A stretch of 64,000 bases of DNA from Alicyclobacillus fastidiosus (GTDB lineage: Bacteria; Bacillota; Bacilli; Alicyclobacillales; Alicyclobacillaceae), in the NCBI RefSeq assembly GCF_026651875.1, contig NZ_CP104067.1:2976001-3040000 (forward strand), read 5' to 3'. The stretch's first letter is position 1. Each line of letters begins with the position of its first letter. Positions 55,077-64,000 of this stretch are shown one piece after another. The notes under the pieces were generated by a model. That model saw only the letters and a list, made by a program, of their open reading frames with translations. It was not told where the DNA came from and made no database searches. The translations under genes were made by a program, and so were the position numbers.

Positions 55077-55964
55077 TCACATGGGATACATCATTTCAAA
55101 ATCCAGGGACCCACTTGTTTTCTCTGAGGATAAGATTGAATCAGACACATAGATGTAGCGTTCGAATCGCGCCAAGACATGGCTCTTTTGCGTTGGATAA
55201 TTCTCGTACAGATAGTCCAGAAAGTAGCCTGGCTTTTCCGAGTTACCAGCAAACATATCATAGTGCGTGGGGATGACGATTTGAAATTCTGCAGCGACAG
55301 CCAACTCCACCGCCTCACGATAATTCATATTACCCACCAAGTTTCGCGCATTCCGAAACGGATCGCGCCCATTGATGGGCAAGAGTCCCAAGTCGATAGA
55401 CTCTGCCTTCAACGCTTCAATCAGTCCAGGATACACAGTGGTATCACCAGCATGGTAGAGGGTGACGCCATTCAGATCCACAATGTAGCCTACGTACCGA
55501 TGATCCAGTTCTGCATCCCACTCCAATTCCTCGTGAGCGGATGCAATCGGCTTTACCCTGAAGCCTGGGTCCGTCCACCATTCGTTCGTCCGAGCCGCAT
55601 GGAACTTATCCGAAGGCACTCTGCATCGGAGCAGTTCCTCTTTGCAACATCCAGGCGCCATGTAGACCGTATCGTCCTTTACGGCTGCTAGTCTAGAGAT
55701 GGTGTCGGAATCGAGATGGTCTGAATGCTCATGAGTGATGAGTACAACCTGCGCATTCGTCAGTTGTTCGGGTTTCAGCGGTGGCTCAAACGTACGGTGG
55801 GGAGATGAAGAAAGATACGGATCGATGTACAACACCGTGTCTGCCCCTTTAACGATGACGCTGCATTGACCGAGAAACCAGATAGCCAACATCCCGAAGG
55901 GAACCTTCGTTTCGTCCACTTCACGAATCAGTGCGCTCCCGGTGCGCACACGGTTTTTAGGCAT
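55077..55964 (-). CDS. Metallo-beta-lactamase-fold hydrolase, UlaG-like lactonase
   Basis: The 295-residue MBL protein carries the HxHxDH motif as THEHSDHLDSD, later His/Asp ligands in IASAHEELE, YHAGDTTVYPG and PTHYDMF, resembling L-ascorbate-6-phosphate lactonase UlaG. With the hexulose-phosphate-synthase-like gene and sugar epimerase barrels nearby, an Ula-like sugar-acid pathway is conceivable. ATG has TAGGAGA. Reaction unproven. Confidence 0.8.
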   Translation of the reverse strand: MPKNRVRTGSALIREVDETKVPFGMLAIWFLGQCSVIVKGADTVLYIDPYLSSSPHRTFEPPLKPEQLTNAQVVLITHEHSDHLDSDTISRLAAVKDDTVYMAPGCCKEELLRCRVPSDKFHAARTNEWWTDPGFRVKPIASAHEELEWDAELDHRYVGYIVDLNGVTLYHAGDTTVYPGLIEALKAESIDLGLLPINGRDPFRNARNLVGNMNYREAVELAVAAEFQIVIPTHYDMFAGNSEKPGYFLDYLYENYPTQKSHVLARFERYIYVSDSILSSEKTSGSLDFEMMYPM

Positions 55965-56090
55965 GATATTCGTCTCCTAACTCAAGCTTGGGCTTACCCC
56001 TCGTTCGTTCGATTGAGTGGATTGATATAGATATGCCAGGCGTTCAAGACCTCGATGATGCGGACCTCATCTTACATGCTGCCACGCCTT

Positions 56091-56852
56091 CTACTCAATG
56101 GTCCAACCACCATCAATGACGATGGCCGATCCGGTCATAAAGCTAGACATGTTGGAAGCCAGATACAAAATCAAGCCTGCCAACTCCGTCGGTTCTCCCC
56201 AGCGTTTCACGGGCAGATGGTTTAGAAAGTGTTGATTCGCCTCTGGATTGGCTATCACCACTTGGTTCATTTCTGTTGCGAATGGTCCCGGACATACGGC
56301 ATTCGCGGTGATGTTGTGCTCCGCCCACTCGAGCGCCATCACCTTGGTCAATTGAATCAGTCCACCTTTGCTCGAACAATAGGCCGACCGCTCCGGCAAT
56401 GCTATGGTTCCAAGCATCGATGCCATGTTGATAATTCGTCCAAATCTCTGCTTGATCATGTAGGGTACGACAGCCTTAGCGCACAGGAAGGGTGCCTTCA
56501 AATTTGTGCTCTGCACCATGTCCCAAATGTCCTCGTCATATTCCAAAATGGGTTTCCGAACATTAATACCTGCATTGTTGATCAAAATGTCGATTCGGCC
56601 GAAAGACTGCATCACTTCGTCCGCCATGCGCTTGACACCCACCGAATCCGTCACGTCCACCGCGACTCCAATTGCCCTTCCTCCCGTTTCCTCCCGAAGC
56701 GATTCAGCAACCGCTTTCGCCTTCTGCTCATCCCGACTGGTTACTGCCACGTACGTGCCTTCTCTCAAAAGCGCACGGGCGAACTCCAATCCGAGTCCTT
56801 GAACTCCACCCGTGATCAGAGCCGACTTGCCTTCCAGATTGAAACTAGTCAA
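56091..56852 (-). CDS. SDR-family dehydrogenase 1
   Basis: The 253-residue Rossmann-fold oxidoreductase shows TGGVQGLG (cofactor), NNAG (about residue 89), the catalytic Tyr-Lys as YCSSKGG after SMLG, and CPGPFATEM. It resembles gluconate 5-dehydrogenase/keto-deoxygluconate oxidoreductases. TTG start at 56852. It lies beside two further SDR genes, suggesting stepwise oxidation of a polyol. Confidence 0.85.
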   Translation of the reverse strand: MTSFNLEGKSALITGGVQGLGLEFARALLREGTYVAVTSRDEQKAKAVAESLREETGGRAIGVAVDVTDSVGVKRMADEVMQSFGRIDILINNAGINVRKPILEYDEDIWDMVQSTNLKAPFLCAKAVVPYMIKQRFGRIINMASMLGTIALPERSAYCSSKGGLIQLTKVMALEWAEHNITANAVCPGPFATEMNQVVIANPEANQHFLNHLPVKRWGEPTELAGLILYLASNMSSFMTGSAIVIDGGWTIE

Positions 56853-56904
56853 TGTATCCCACTCCCACTGTAATCAGTTTTGAATCGCGCAGCGCGAATC
56901 GCGG

Positions 56905-57674
56905 CTACAGTCCCAGTCCCCCGTTTATGTGCAGTTCCGTGCCCGTGACTTGGCTTGATTCGTCAGATAATAGATAGACGGTTCCATACGCTATATCGCT
57001 CGGGGTTTGCATTCTGCCGCTCGGTATATGCGCCTCAGCGCGCCTGTTCAATTCCGCGGCGCTGATACCCATGCCCTCATGCAATTCAATCTCCCCTTCA
57101 GAGGCGACCCATCCCACGGTCACCCAGTTGGAGCGGATGCCATCCTTGGCATAGTGAGCCGCAATGTGGCGGTTTAATGTCAACATGGCTCCCTTCGAGC
57201 ACGAATAAGCAGCAAGTTCCTTACCACCCTTGTATCCGTTGGTGGAGCCCATCTGCACTATCGATCCGCCGCCCGTCTGAATCATAGACTGAATCGCGTA
57301 CTTACAGCAGAAGAATGCTCCCTTGATATTTACTGCAAAAATAGAGTCGAATAGGTCTTCGGTGGTATTGACCATGGTTCCACGGGGAAAAATCCCCGCA
57401 TATTGACCAGCCCGTCTACTCTTCCAAACTGACGGATAGTCTCATCCATCAATCGTTTGCATTCCTCTTCTGAACTGATATCGGCTTTCACAAACAGTGC
57501 AGCCTGCCCATGTTTGTCTTGAATTTCGCGAACGACTGCCGTTCCATTCTGTTCATGTCTGCCATTGACGACAACCTTCGCGCCCACAGCTGCACACATC
57601 AAGGCCACGCCTTTTCCAATACCTTGAGTGCCTCCGGTTACGACGACAACTTTTCCTTCCAGCCTGTTTCCCAT
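56905..57674 (-). pseudogene. SDR-family dehydrogenase 2, frameshifted
   Basis: The N-terminal half (VTGGTQGIGKG) and the C-terminal half (YSCSKGAMLTLNR catalytic region, INGGLGL end) are both intact but in different frames. Around 57400-57404 one base is missing in what should encode NNAG. Correcting it restores an SDR of about 255 residues. Either a sequencing/assembly error or a real inactivating mutation; the surroundings show no other decay. Confidence 0.85.
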
Positions 57675-57776
57675 GGCAATATCCCCCTCACGCAGTTCAA
57701 TTTATCGAGCCGCTAAACGCCGTCACTGTGTACAAATGATGAAGGAACGAACTCGAACTTCCGCTATTCGCCCAAC

Positions 57777-58574
57777 TCAGTTTCCACCCCAGCAAACTAT
57801 CGTTTCACCCGACAGCAGATCTGATTGTCCGCTCACCAAGAACAAAACAATCTTGGCCATGTCACCCGGCTGCCACACCCGGCGAAGGCGAGGCAAATCA
57901 TCCTGGTCTCTGACTGTGCGGGTCGCCATAAACCTTCCTGTGTACGTCGGAGCCGGTGCGACACAGTTCACATTCACTCCGTCAGACCGCAGTTGTTCTG
58001 CTAAACAACGCGTGTAGTGCGAGATACCCATCTTTGCGGCCGCGTAAATGATACCGCCGGTCACCGGGAGGTGCCCCGCCACAGAACCGACGTTGACGAT
58101 TTTTCCTGCCCCGTTCTCCCGCATACGTAAACCAACGAACTTACAGGTATACATCGTAGCGAGCAGGTTTCGCTCCACGACCGCATGAATGTCCTCGACT
58201 TTGATATCGAGTGCATCATTGGGATCCGGACGCGGGTCTGCAGCACCAATGTCACCACCTGCATTGTTCACGAGAATATCGATGCGTCCAAATCGTTGAA
58301 TTGCTCTATCGACCATCTGTTCAACCTGCGCGGGGTCTCTAAGGTCCGCGGCAAGAAATATTGAACGTACTCCAAGGCTTTCAATCTCCTGTGCCACGGA
58401 CGGCCCAGAACTAGCCTCACCAAATTCAGCCGCTGCAGTTTCATTCACATCATGAGTGATTACGTCGGCGCCTGCTCGTGCCAACGTGAAGGCATACTCT
58501 CGTCCTAGTCCCCGACTCGATCCCGTAACCAACGCTACCTTACCGGTCAAATCAATGGTATCCATCCATTTCAC
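57777..58574 (-). CDS. SDR-family dehydrogenase 3
   Basis: The 265-residue oxidoreductase has TGSSRGLGRE, DILVNNAGGDIG, SVAGHLP, the YAAAK catalytic Tyr/Lys and a C-terminal GETIVCWGGN. GTG at 58574 follows GGGAG; ATG at 58565 is possible. Gene order here (three SDR, then isomerase-like barrel) suggests an operon reading leftward from about 59.6 kb. Confidence 0.85.
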   Translation of the reverse strand: MKWMDTIDLTGKVALVTGSSRGLGREYAFTLARAGADVITHDVNETAAAEFGEASSGPSVAQEIESLGVRSIFLAADLRDPAQVEQMVDRAIQRFGRIDILVNNAGGDIGAADPRPDPNDALDIKVEDIHAVVERNLLATMYTCKFVGLRMRENGAGKIVNVGSVAGHLPVTGGIIYAAAKMGISHYTRCLAEQLRSDGVNVNCVAPAPTYTGRFMATRTVRDQDDLPRLRRVWQPGDMAKIVLFLVSGQSDLLSGETIVCWGGN

Positions 58575-58602
58575 GCTCCCAGCCTCGCTACCTCGTAGGT
58601 TG

Positions 58603-59580
58603 TCAGGTTTCCCACAAACTGCTGTCCAATCCCTTCAAGTACGCCAGACTTGCCGCCAGTTGATGCTCCTCATAACGAGAAATTTCCTCAGTCGATTCAC
58701 CACGTTCATACGGCGTGCGCCAGTCTCCCGAAATCCTTGCGTTGTCTCGGACAAACCGTATCACGTGCGCCAACTGCGCAGCGGAACGCTGTTGGTATAG
58801 AGGCCAAAAGTCGTCTGCCAACACCCGGACGTGTCTTGCTTCCAAGGCGCCAAGTTCGATTGCCATAGTCATATTCGGTGTGCACGAGGAAAGAATTTGA
58901 AACAGGCTTGGAAAATCGATGACCCCCTGTCCGAGGGGGCAACGTACAAGTCGATATCCTTCGTCACTAAGAAATATGTCATAGTCCTTTAGATGAACAT
59001 TCTTCAAGTACGGAGCAACCCGTTCAAAAAACGTAAAAGGTTCCTCCGCCGTTGCAAGCGGATTGCCTGTGTCCAAATTGATCCCGAACCGCTTCGATCC
59101 GATGGACTCACACAGCCAGACCAACTCCTCGGAAGCGAGATCCTGGTGGTTTTCGATGGCAAAATCGACCCCAACCTGTTCGGCCACCCGCGTAGCTTCT
59201 TTGAATCCGGCCAAAACATCCCGTAAGAATTCGGACCACCGTCCGACCATCGGCCGTCGGTCACCACCAAAGTCAGCACCGCCGACGACAGTACGTACAG
59301 TCTCGGCACCCACACGGGCGCTCAGTTCTATGACGTTCGTGAGCTTGACCGGATCGTATCCACCGGTATCCACATTGATGAACATGCTATGTTCTCTTGC
59401 GAATCGCTTCACAGCATCGATGTTCGTCTCATCGAGCAATTGAGCGGGTAATTCGACACCCGACAAACCCATCTCCAAGGCCCGCTGCAGAAGATCCAGC
59501 GCGGTGATGGTCGGTCTTTCCGACTTGGGATGTAAACCCATACTGAAGACTGTGCCGTACATACTTAGACCTAAACGCAT
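58603..59580 (-). CDS. Xylose-isomerase-like TIM-barrel protein 1
   Basis: The 325-residue sugar phosphate isomerase/epimerase-family (AP endonuclease 2 fold, PF01261) protein has metal-ligand segments AIENHQD, NLDTGN, HLKDYD and IELG. It probably isomerises or dehydrates a keto-sugar or inosose. ATG at 59580 has GGGGG upstream. First gene of the SDR block. Confidence 0.82.
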   Translation of the reverse strand: MRLGLSMYGTVFSMGLHPKSERPTITALDLLQRALEMGLSGVELPAQLLDETNIDAVKRFAREHSMFINVDTGGYDPVKLTNVIELSARVGAETVRTVVGGADFGGDRRPMVGRWSEFLRDVLAGFKEATRVAEQVGVDFAIENHQDLASEELVWLCESIGSKRFGINLDTGNPLATAEEPFTFFERVAPYLKNVHLKDYDIFLSDEGYRLVRCPLGQGVIDFPSLFQILSSCTPNMTMAIELGALEARHVRVLADDFWPLYQQRSAAQLAHVIRFVRDNARISGDWRTPYERGESTEEISRYEEHQLAASLAYLKGLDSSLWET

Positions 59581-60209
59581 ACTGCACCCCCGGTCTCATC
59601 GCCCTTCTTACCTTCAAGCACCGCGATTCCACAACCAGACCCACAAAACAGACTAAATATTCAATGTGTTTATGCTGGAGTAACCAGAGATTCATCAAAA
59701 CACGTTCCTGTTTCGCAACAAATGAAAGCTCACTCTTGTTCTATATATTAAAGTCGGTCCAATCTGGATACGTTGCTTGATGAGAGATATTGCCGAAAAC
59801 GCTGTCTGGAAATCAAGTTCGCCATCATGAACACCGGATATGCCCGGGTAAAGAATAGACAAGCAACCGCCCATAGATACGATGGATAATCTATCGCTGT
59901 GGTAAATCAACGATGTGAAAACACGCCTTCCGGGATTTCCTCAAACGGCACACCTCGTTATTCAATAGGCTGACACGGGGTGCTGGAGAGTTGAAGGTCA
60001 CTGATAAAAATTTCATTTCAGATACCTGCTTGACAGTCCTCATTTAACTTGCAAACGTTTTCTATATAGCGACAACAGTAACTTTGCATCCTGCGTGTTA
60101 TTTAATCACAGGTCAATTGTAAAGGCCATCTTCAATATGGTTATCTTTTTTCATATTTGGCTGTCGACAAAGATATAAATTACAACCAATACATGTGCTA
60201 CTATATCCG
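59581..60209. other. Intergenic region between TIM-barrel genes
   Basis: A cre-like site TTGCAAACGTTTTCT lies at 60049-60063 and TTGACA at 60030. An open minus-strand stretch of 71 codons at 59695-59910 encodes nothing I recognise. It may hold the promoter of the leftward SDR operon. Confidence 0.4.
60049..60063. promoter_or_regulatory. cre-like site in the sugar cluster
   Basis: TTGCAAACGTTTTCT fits the loose cre consensus WTGNAANCGNWNNCW at each position but deviates from the stricter form at two. It lies about 470 bases upstream of the leftward TIM-barrel/SDR genes. Confidence 0.35.
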
Positions 60210-61034
60210 TCATAAGGCATAGGCAGTTTTAATCTGATTTAACCCATATTGGGCAACCTCAAGTGCTGATTGATCCCCAAAATGTTCAATAAATAATTCC
60301 AAGGACAAAAATCCACTGTATCCAATACCGTTTAGCAACTGAGCAAATTTTTTTGACGGCAGTACACCTTCTCCGGGAAACAGACGATCTTTATCCATTA
60401 TGGTTTTACGATTAAACCCGTCCGGATAATCGTTAACATGTACGATTCCAACACTTGCTCCATTGATATACGCCAATTGGTCCAAGCTGCTGCCGCCAGT
60501 GTACATATGAAACGGATCAATCAACATTTTGCCGTTTGGCACGCCACTCTCCATCAGCACCAACATGGCCTCACTGATTCGGGATAAATGTGTTGCCTTT
60601 CCCCAAAACTCAAGATACGGTTCGACTCCAATCACACACCCTATCTCGTACAGTTGGGCAAAATATTCGGAAATTGTACGAAAAGATAACCCTTCCAAAT
60701 CTCCGAATGGAGGGGCTGCTACAGCCGGACACCCCAAATCAGCGAGTATTTCCATCTCTTTTCGGGCCTGATGAAGAGCAGCCTCTCGCTGAATACCGTC
60801 TCTGTCAGACCATCGAAAAAAAGCTATCGCATTTACAAATGAAATCCCCACATCATTCATGTACTCCGTTAACGCTCGTGTTGACCCTCCGTTTTCTATA
60901 TAGGACATGATATCTGCCATCCAAAGTTCAATACCCTCATATCCTGCCTCCGAAGTAATTTTCAATTGTTCCACTACATTTAAATTGAATGGACGCAATG
61001 TAGACGAATTTAGTGCGATTCTAAAAGGGAACAC
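60210..61034 (-). CDS. Xylose-isomerase-like TIM-barrel protein 2
   Basis: The 274-residue PF01261 barrel has candidate ligands in GVEPYLEFWG, MLIDPFHMYTGG, VHVNDYPDG and LSLELF. The IDPFHMYTGG and VHVNDY segments resemble IolI/hydroxypyruvate-isomerase-like proteins. GTG at 61034 follows GAGGTG. Likely co-transcribed with the gene at 61097-61867 (62-base gap). Confidence 0.82.
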   Translation of the reverse strand: MFPFRIALNSSTLRPFNLNVVEQLKITSEAGYEGIELWMADIMSYIENGGSTRALTEYMNDVGISFVNAIAFFRWSDRDGIQREAALHQARKEMEILADLGCPAVAAPPFGDLEGLSFRTISEYFAQLYEIGCVIGVEPYLEFWGKATHLSRISEAMLVLMESGVPNGKMLIDPFHMYTGGSSLDQLAYINGASVGIVHVNDYPDGFNRKTIMDKDRLFPGEGVLPSKKFAQLLNGIGYSGFLSLELFIEHFGDQSALEVAQYGLNQIKTAYAL

Positions 61035-61096
61035 TCATTACACCTCTTCTCAAATGTACGAATGTATATAAATTGCTGAACGAACCAGGCTGTTGT

Positions 61097-61867
61097 TCAC
61101 TTTTGTGTACCCGGCGCCTCTACCAATCCCATTTTGATCAAATTAGCGTAACTGATTTGTAAGCTTTCGAACGGATCCCTACGACACTCGTCTTGTTCGA
61201 CAATAAGCCATTTCACGCCGATTCTCTCAGCTGTTTTGGTAATTTCACAAAAATCAAGGATACCTTCACCGATTTCTGCAAAAAAGTTCCCTTCCCCAGC
61301 TTCCATGTCCTTTATATGCAGCAAGGGGCAACGATTTCCGACCTGATTCATATATTGCACTGGGTCCTCTCCGCCGCGTTTAATCCAATACGTATCGAGT
61401 TCTGCCTTCACTAGTTCCGGGTCAGTTTCGCGCAGCAAAATATCCAATATATATTCCCCATCAAAACTTTCGAATTCCCAGTTGTGATTGTGATATAGGA
61501 ATTGTATATTGCGTTGACGACACATTTCGCCAACGCGATTCATTTTCTGTGCCTTATTTAAAACGTCATCTTTCGAATGGTATTTCATCGAAATTGTAAG
61601 ATAATGGCCACCCACGTCTTCGACATAATCCAATAACTCATGTACATTAAAATCAATATGATTAAACGGGGCGTGCGTGCCAATCACCTCTAGCCCACAA
61701 CGACTGAGAATACTTTTCTGCTCCTCAACAGTCATTCCGTCAGGAGGAGGTCCTATTTCAATGCCCTTGTACCCCAATTGTGAGATTTTAACCAAGGACC
61801 CGGCATAATCCATCTCCACCGCGTCACGTATCGTATACGGCGCAACGCCAATTGGTAATTTATTCAT
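61097..61867 (-). CDS. Xylose-isomerase-like TIM-barrel protein 3
   Basis: The 256-residue PF01261 protein has the common YHNHNWEF motif, ELDTYWIKRGG, LLHIKDM and GEGILDF, the usual metal-binding set, and ends IVEQDECRRD. Similar proteins act as inosose dehydratases or isomerases and as sugar epimerases. ATG at 61867; ribosome site GAGGAC. Possibly substitutes for the absent iolI/iolH. Confidence 0.85.
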   Translation of the reverse strand: MNKLPIGVAPYTIRDAVEMDYAGSLVKISQLGYKGIEIGPPPDGMTVEEQKSILSRCGLEVIGTHAPFNHIDFNVHELLDYVEDVGGHYLTISMKYHSKDDVLNKAQKMNRVGEMCRQRNIQFLYHNHNWEFESFDGEYILDILLRETDPELVKAELDTYWIKRGGEDPVQYMNQVGNRCPLLHIKDMEAGEGNFFAEIGEGILDFCEITKTAERIGVKWLIVEQDECRRDPFESLQISYANLIKMGLVEAPGTQK

Positions 61868-62032
61868 TACCCACGCGTCCTCTCTAACTTATCTTGAAAT
61901 TTGGAATGTTTGGTTTTCGATCGAGCGACTATAGCCTATGCGAAACCACTTTCATTATTCGCAATTCATCACCATACACGCTAGGTCTACGAACGTAACT
62001 TTGTGTCCACATGACGTTTTCCACCAGAAGTA

Positions 62033-62926
62033 TCATTCACTCGTTAAGTACTTATCGACGAATTGTCTCAAAAAGGTTACCGATAGGCGCATCTCATCTA
62101 ATCCATTCAAACCATCTTCCACGGAAATCCATCCGTCAAAATTGACACTTGCCAGCTTTCCAAAAATTGCATCATAATCATTCATTCCCTGCCCAATGAC
62201 ACCATGAGCCAAAGCATCCGAATACCCTGCTGCTTCGTGTTGCTTCAGTGCCTCCCACGAGAACCCATCTTTTAAGTACCGATCACTGGCATGCATCGTG
62301 ATCACCCGAGAGCTTACTTGCTCAAGCAGCGCAAGCGGATCTTCTCCGGCGACAAGTGCATTCGACGGATCATAGTTAATGCCAAACCAAGGAGACGAAA
62401 TTTCCGCAATAATCTCCAGAAAGACATCCATGAATTGTGCGAATTCTGGATAAATCCAAAACCCGTCCTTGTAGTGATTTTCCATCACTAAGTGAACGCG
62501 TTTTTCCTCTGCGTAAGGCAACAGTTCGCGGATAGCCTCGATTGTGAATCGAATTCCCTCTGCCCGCGACACCTCCTTGCGCCTTTGACCGGACAACACT
62601 CTACAACTTCGAAAATCCTCAGGGCCGATGTACGCCATCACGTCAATCATCCGCTTCATCTGGTTGATTTGTTTTGCTCGAAACGCCGGATCAGGATGGG
62701 TGAAATCCGGAGAAGAACACATCATCGGGATAGTCATCCGATTTTCCGTAACCTTATCCAATACTGCTTTCAGATAAGATTCGTCTAATTGACGTAAAAA
62801 TAGTGGGTACATTTCAATCCCGTCTGCTCCTAGCGTCGCAGCCTTCTCAATCCAATCCGTCAGTTCCATTTCTCCATTTGATAACGCTCCCATATATGCC
62901 TTAGGAAATACTGCGATTCGTGGCAT
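62033..62926 (-). CDS. Xylose-isomerase-like TIM-barrel protein 4
   Basis: The 297-residue PF01261 protein starts MPRIAVFPKAYM; ligand regions are VMENHYKDG, NYDPSNAL, MHASDRY and GWISVEDG. ATG at 62926 has GAGAGGGGTG and begins four bases after the stop of the frameshifted synthase gene, so they share a transcript. A GTG/ATG start 12 codons upstream would overlap that gene. Confidence 0.83.
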   Translation of the reverse strand: MPRIAVFPKAYMGALSNGEMELTDWIEKAATLGADGIEMYPLFLRQLDESYLKAVLDKVTENRMTIPMMCSSPDFTHPDPAFRAKQINQMKRMIDVMAYIGPEDFRSCRVLSGQRRKEVSRAEGIRFTIEAIRELLPYAEEKRVHLVMENHYKDGFWIYPEFAQFMDVFLEIIAEISSPWFGINYDPSNALVAGEDPLALLEQVSSRVITMHASDRYLKDGFSWEALKQHEAAGYSDALAHGVIGQGMNDYDAIFGKLASVNFDGWISVEDGLNGLDEMRLSVTFLRQFVDKYLTSE

Positions 62927-62930
62927 ATCA

Positions 62931-63612
62931 TCACCCCTCTCTGCCTTTAACCTTATCGACAAGATGCTTTAAGATGGTACGAAGTTCGTCCGCATCTGTA
63001 CTTGGACGGAAAGCTTTGTTATCAATCACAAGTGGTGCACCGACGACAACGAGCGGCGCACCATACTGAGGCATCATCGCTGCCTGCTCTCAATGATAAT
63101 CCCCCAACAGCCTGAACCGGTATAGATACCGCTTCGACCACTCTCTCCAAGTGATCAAATGGCGTTTTTGAAGGATCCTCTCCTCGTTCATCGAATCCCG
63201 TATGGACGATGACGTAATCAACTCCGTTTTCCTCCAGCAATTTGGCGCAAAGAACCGGATCCGCAGAAGCAAGAATATCGCCCATCACTTTGATACCGTA
63301 TTTTCTAGCCGCTTTCACGACAGCTCGTATCGTCGCTGGACACGCCACACCCATAACAACGACATGTGTTGCACCAGCCTTTGCCATCATCTCAGCCTCT
63401 AGGTATCCTCCATCCATGGTCTTTAAGTCCGCAACAATGGGATGATTCGGATATGCCTTACGTAGCGCCGCGACAGCATGGAGCCCTTCGCCAAGAATCA
63501 AGGGCGTTCCCGCTTCGATCCAGTCAACTCCAGCTTCGACGGCGATTTTTGCCATTTCTATTGCTTCATCAATGGTTGTAACATCCAAGGAAATTTGCAC
63601 AATGGGTTCCAA
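62931..63612 (-). pseudogene. 3-hexulose-6-phosphate synthase/KGPDC-like gene, frameshifted
   Basis: The N-terminal about 170 residues (QISLDVTTIDEA, ADLKTMDGGYLEAEMM, VGGLS) match the OMP-decarboxylase-superfamily HPS/KGPDC enzymes. One extra base near 63088-63095 shifts the frame. In the other frame the expected ending EQAAMMPQYGAPLVVVGAPL...DELRTILKHLVDKVKG continues to a stop at 62931. Restored length is about 227 residues. It is either an assembly error or a recent mutation. TTG start at 63612 has GGGAG. Confidence 0.85.
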
Positions 63613-63635
63613 CGTACTCTCCCTCTCTTCAATGC

Positions 63636-64000
63636 TTATAGTTGATACCCGTTTGGCAAAAGAATTGACTTTGCATGAACGAGTGAATCCATCTCGTCAA
63701 ACGCTAGTTTCCAATCCTCCATACTGTATGTCTTTGCCATGGGCAATGGATCGATTTCTCCCTTGCCCATCATTACCAGAACTTTCTCCCACATCGGATA
63801 GAGATGGCTAAATGAACCTTGAAGGCGAACTGCCTTTTGGATTATAGGATCCAGTGAAAATCCGACAGGCGCGGGTCCCCAACCGATTTTAGTAATTTGT
63901 CCAGCTGGTCTGACAACGTCGATACTCTGCTTCAACGTCGCAGAAACTCCAACTGCATCTAATACCAATTCCGGACCAAATCCATCACCATACGAGAGTA
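63636..64000 (-). CDS. Zn-type alcohol/sorbitol dehydrogenase-like protein, truncated by the window
   Basis: The C-terminal about 120 residues of a medium-chain dehydrogenase are present, with VLDAVGVSATLKQSIDVVRPAG and the closing AFDEMDSLVHAKSILLPNG typical of polyol dehydrogenases. The coding frame continues beyond base 64000. It ends 23 bases before the hexulose-phosphate-synthase-like gene and is likely the upstream gene of that operon. Confidence 0.8.
   Translation of the reverse strand, partial: LSYGDGFGPELVLDAVGVSATLKQSIDVVRPAGQITKIGWGPAPVGFSLDPIIQKAVRLQGSFSHLYPMWEKVLVMMGKGEIDPLPMAKTYSMEDWKLAFDEMDSLVHAKSILLPNGYQL

Noticed and set aside
59695..59910. A 71-codon minus-strand frame between TIM-barrel genes
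   Set aside because: No recognised motif and no ribosome site; treated as noncoding.

Overview
The window looks like a chromosomal segment of a spore-former-type Firmicute (Bacillota), perhaps an Alicyclobacillus relative. Supporting signs are strong GGAGG ribosome sites, frequent GTG/TTG starts, an apparent CcpA (cre) site, a Bacillus-type iolABCDE-G-J operon with a DeoR/IolR regulator, a Bacillus-YoaE-like molybdoenzyme, and a TxpA/Fst-like type I toxin. The genus is a guess. The first ~23 kb reads as GC-richer than the rest; the hydantoinase-like and inositol regions are visibly AT-richer, so the segment is probably mosaic.

Layout: 0-3.3 kb holds a truncated NRAMP-family transporter, two DMT-type membrane proteins and an inosine/xanthosine triphosphatase. 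3.4-5 kb is histidase (hutH). 5.1-15 kb is a catabolic operon: aromatic-type aminotransferase (hisC-like), E1alpha, E1beta and E2 of a 2-oxoacid dehydrogenase, a TetR repressor, phenylacetyl-CoA epoxidase paaABC plus paaD, an EthD protein, paaG and a FlK-like thioesterase. I read it as phenylalanine -> phenylpyruvate -> phenylacetyl-CoA -> ring epoxide. Two nearly identical promoter/operator modules (5134-5184 and 9954-10005) and a cre site on the hisC start codon suggest joint TetR and CcpA control. 15.1-15.5 kb carries an unannotated type I toxin-antitoxin locus. 15.7-17.4 kb has an APH(6)-like kinase, a CWC protein and a glutathione peroxidase.

17.8-23.5 kb completes histidine use: hutU, hutI, an M20 amidohydrolase and a HutF-like deiminase, followed by a scrap of an NCS1 permease. 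23.7-27.8 kb has a lipoprotein, an alpha/beta hydrolase with a shortened lid and a molybdopterin oxidoreductase. 28.1-43.6 kb is a cyclic-amide (hydantoinase/oxoprolinase-type) island: M24 peptidase, XRE-cupin regulator, two HyuA, three intact HyuB and one degenerate HyuB, an MFS carrier, a cupin and two duplicated Asp/Glu/hydantoin racemases.

44-53.7 kb is the myo-inositol system: a divergent DeoR-type regulator, a remnant of a sugar/inositol MFS transporter, then iolA, B, C, D, E, G and J. 54.2-64 kb, on the minus strand, holds an esterase, an UlaG-like lactonase, three SDR dehydrogenases (one frameshifted), four xylose-isomerase-like TIM barrels, a frameshifted hexulose-phosphate-synthase-like gene and a truncated zinc-type dehydrogenase. 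This last block looks like a poorly described polyol, uronate or inositol-derivative pathway.
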